A DNA stretch of 64,000 nt from RGIG3178 sp963674495 (GTDB taxonomy: Bacteria > Bacillota > Clostridia > Christensenellales > QAND01), in NCBI GenBank assembly GCA_963674495.2, contig CAXXLG010000001.1, positions 1-64,000 on the forward strand, written 5' to 3'. Positions 62,405 through 64,000 of this stretch are shown here, one piece after another. Under the pieces are notes generated by a model. That model was not told where the DNA came from and made no database searches. It saw nothing but the letters and a program-made list of their open reading frames with translations. Made by a program: the position numbers and the translations under genes. Position 1 is the first letter of the stretch. Each line of letters opens with the position of its first letter.

Positions 62405-62640
62405 GGGCAAGAGGATCTATACCCGCCCACCGCCCAATTGTGGAATAGAAAGGGGGCGCTGCCCCCTTTGGAACCCCCGGATGTCGCCATGTGGGGTGGA
62501 GATCAAGGCATTGTCTCCTTGTCCCCCGGCAACACTCGTGTTCGGAAGTAAAGCACCACGCAGTGGCCCCGTTTCAAGGGGGTTAGGGGATTGTTAAGGG
62601 GCCTAAGGGGGGGATCGGAATCCCTCCCTGGCCCCTTGGC
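62405..62640 (+). repeat. Dispersed intergenic repeat and degraded neighbours
   Basis: Core CCCGCCCACCGCCCAATT at about 62422, GAAAGGGGGCGCTGCCCCCTTT hairpin, then C/G-rich debris (62510-62640) with GTTTCAAGGGGGTTAGGG. No gene. Confidence 0.7.
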
Positions 62641-62710
62641 AAAAATACAAAGCTAACCATGAGCAGATATGGCAAATAAACAAAAGAAGCGCACCCGTGT
62701 TTGAGTCCCC

Positions 62711-62917
62711 GTGCTTGACAGTTGTGAAAGTTGCACTGCAAACTATAATGCATATAATAACATTATAAGGTTGGCTATGGAGCAAGATATGATTGGATAC
62801 ACAACCAAAGCGAACGGATTTGTCGATACGATAGACTATATTGATTGGGATCAGATTTATGATTTGATGGATTCAACAGGCATTAATTTCAAATATCTGA
62901 AAGAATATTATCAGTAA
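62711..62917 (+). pseudogene. Tail of a membrane-type toxin
   Basis: Open frame ending with TIDYIDWDQIYDLMDSTGIN then FKYLKEYYQ, which parallels the end of the gene at 59239 (SVNWVGISDIIKSTGIS ... LNNYYE). The N-terminal part is missing and repeat debris precedes it, so only the tip end survives. Confidence 0.5.
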
Positions 62918-62928
62918 GGGGTATTGTT

Positions 62929-63093
62929 ATGGGTGAAAAAATCATTGCTTCAATAGTGGTATTGATAGTATCTAACTTGGGATTATACGCGAGAAAAATA
63001 ATTTTTAATAGAATACCTAATGCGGATCGGACGAATAAATATATCAATATAGCTTTAATAATTATCTTGATGATATATATATTATTTGGATGA
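62929..63093 (+). CDS. Two-helix membrane protein, probable orphan immunity
   Basis: 54 residues: MGEKIIASIVVLIVSNLGLY, a basic loop (ARKIIFNRIPNADRTNK) and a second helix (INIALIIILMIYILFG). Same plan as the protein at 60000 and placed 11 bases after a homologous toxin tail. AAGGGG site upstream. Kept intact while its toxin is truncated. Confidence 0.6.
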   Translation: MGEKIIASIVVLIVSNLGLYARKIIFNRIPNADRTNKYINIALIIILMIYILFG

Positions 63094-63157
63094 TGTTATC
63101 CGAGGGACAGGGAAGCCGTATTTTCACCCAATTCCGTATGTGTATCTGGAAATTTAA

Positions 63158-63251
63158 ATCTGACGAAAATGACGAATGATATGTGGTAAAACGGTAATGT
63201 AGAAACAAATGAATAGGGACGATGAGTCTGCCAAGTGGCGGGCTTTTTTAT
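63158..63251 (+). promoter_or_regulatory. Shared phage intergenic element, copy 5 (most complete)
   Basis: AATCTGACGAAAATGACGAA, TGATATGTGGTAAAACGGTA, a variable part, then the hairpin AGTCTGCCA / TGGCGGGCT with TTTTTT. It ends 15 bases before the LRR gene at 63267. The 3' hairpin works as a terminator or attenuator. Confidence 0.6.
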
Positions 63252-63266
63252 TAGGAGGGAACGGAA

Positions 63267-63821
63267 ATGAAGATATTCGATATTCTACTGGCACAGGCTT
63301 TCATGCCGCAGGCTTCTGCACAGGCTGCCGCGCAGGGTGCGTCGTGGAACGAACTGGATGAGGATGGGTACATGCTGGACGTTGTCATATCAGGCGTTAC
63401 AGAAATACCTGCCTTTTTCTTTTACAGTCAAACACAAATAAGTTCGTGGACGTTACCGGACGGTATAGAGACGATAGGCGTGGGCGCACTGGCATCCAGC
63501 TCTATTGGATGGAACGACATACCACAGAGCATAGTGACAATTAAGGAGTGCGGATTATCGGGCATTTCCACCGAGGGTACGCTGCATCTGCCAAATGTGC
63601 AAACAGTTGGTACGGGTGCTTTTTCGGATTCGCATGACTTGACAGTGCTTACGCTGGGCAGTGCCGGTCATCCCGTGACAAGCATAGGCGAGGAGGCGTT
63701 TGCCTATACGACGGCGCTGGACACACTGACGATATACGTGGCAGACCCACTGAATCTGCCCGGGCCGGGCACATCGCCGTACGGGTTTGTGGGCACAACG
63801 TTGGTGTTTGAGCAGGCATAA
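63267..63821 (+). CDS. BspA-type leucine-rich-repeat protein, phage-associated, copy 2
   Basis: 184 residues, a paralogue of the protein at 53372: VISGVTEIPAFFFYSQT, TIGVGALASSSIGWND, HPVTSIGEEAFAYTTALDTL and TIYVADPLNLPGPG are shared landmarks in the same order. No signal peptide in the usual sense (LLAQAFMPQASAQAAAQ is Ala/Gln-rich). TAGGAGGG upstream. Sits just before the portal-like gene; a virion-surface binding protein is likely. Confidence 0.72.
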   Translation: MKIFDILLAQAFMPQASAQAAAQGASWNELDEDGYMLDVVISGVTEIPAFFFYSQTQISSWTLPDGIETIGVGALASSSIGWNDIPQSIVTIKECGLSGISTEGTLHLPNVQTVGTGAFSDSHDLTVLTLGSAGHPVTSIGEEAFAYTTALDTLTIYVADPLNLPGPGTSPYGFVGTTLVFEQA

Positions 63822-63872
63822 GGGAAACGGTTGTTTATAGGATAAACGATTAAACAATGGGAGGGGATCCGT

Positions 63873-64000
63873 TTGGAGGACAAGAGGAAGAGAGATTTGG
63901 AGGCTGAGGAAACGGGTGGTGCGCTGAAGAGATGGCAGGACAAGTACGAGAAGGCCAAGGCGTCGTACGGCGATGTGCTGAATCTGATGGGCGAGCGGGA
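63873..64000 (+). CDS. Phage portal-like protein, start only
   Basis: 43 residues before the window ends: MEDKRKRDLEAEETGGALKR then WQDKYEKAKASYGDVLNLMG. A Lys/Glu-rich start with KRWQ-x-KYEKAK is what Clostridia phage portal proteins show at the N-terminus. TTG 63873 follows GGAGGGG. The gene continues beyond the window, so the call rests on this piece and its position after terL. Confidence 0.55.
   Translation, partial: MEDKRKRDLEAEETGGALKRWQDKYEKAKASYGDVLNLMGER

Noticed and set aside
1945..62640. Dispersed repeats as integron attC sites
   Set aside because: No integron integrase, no attC-type core ends, and the repeats are not placed as cassette borders of the toxin array.
53372..63821. 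Diversity-generating retroelement acting on the LRR proteins
   Set aside because: No reverse transcriptase or template repeat is visible in the window; the two proteins look like ordinary paralogues.

Overview
The window looks like chromosome of a mid-GC, Gram-positive, Clostridia-type bacterium. The signs are AGGAGG-type ribosome binding sites before nearly every gene, a class I cyclic-di-GMP riboswitch, a FeoA/FeoB pair beside a DtxR-type repressor, a FapA/DUF342 protein, several lipoproteins and many rho-independent terminators. No rRNA, tRNA or CRISPR array was recognised.

Layout. 0-2 kb: two genes that look frameshifted (a hypothetical protein and a HAD hydrolase) and a lone mannose-family PTS IIB. 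2.5-6.8 kb: three tandem glucarate dehydratase paralogues on the minus strand whose catalytic residues have diverged in a complementary way. 8.7-11.9 kb: a phage-like early region (XRE repressor, divergent promoter, zinc-ribbon protein, replisome-organiser-like protein, RinA/ArpU-like regulator). 12.3-14.2 kb: a lipoprotein and an AIM24-family protein among repeats.

15.2-30.8 kb is the most striking part. A phage structural-type protein is followed by a 952-residue protein with a Gly/Ala-rich hydrophobic centre, a conserved pre-toxin block and a C-terminal WHH nuclease, then a SUKH immunity gene. Behind it lie six further cassettes (B-G). Each carries a shorter piece of the same scaffold, a different C-terminal tip, a dedicated small immunity gene and a terminator. 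Recognisable tips are HNH/EndoVII-type nucleases (WHH, an AHH/HNH type, GH-E, a probable HNH-like one), a PD-(D/E)XK nuclease and an HExxH metallopeptidase; one tip is unrecognised. GC content drops at the scaffold/tip boundary. An IS3-family element has inserted downstream of the last cassette. I read this as a phage-derived polymorphic toxin with an adjacent store of alternative tips.

30.8-52 kb is mostly host: an MFS transporter; a c-di-GMP riboswitch before an RsgI-domain lipoprotein; a condensation-type acyltransferase fused to a membrane domain; an XRE regulator; a GNAT/PH-like/DUF4177 cluster; FapA; a DtxR regulator with feoAB; a duplicated pair of phosphodiester glycosidase plus small membrane protein; DUF503; and a PrcB-like lipoprotein.

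53-64 kb returns to phage: small structural proteins, two leucine-rich-repeat (BspA-type) proteins, a small-terminase-like protein, large terminase and the start of a portal-like gene. These are separated by further toxin/immunity remnants, a broken SseB-like gene, an AhpD-like protein, a ferritin-like lipoprotein and repeats. An approximately 90-base element containing GACGAAAATGACGAA recurs ahead of the scattered phage genes (five places) and may mark one former late regulon.

Across 2-14.8 kb and 40-62.6 kb, a GC-rich intergenic repeat family (about 30 copies, core near CCCGCCCACCGCCCAATT) fills gaps. All copies I found point the same way. The family is absent from the toxin array and from 31-40 kb.
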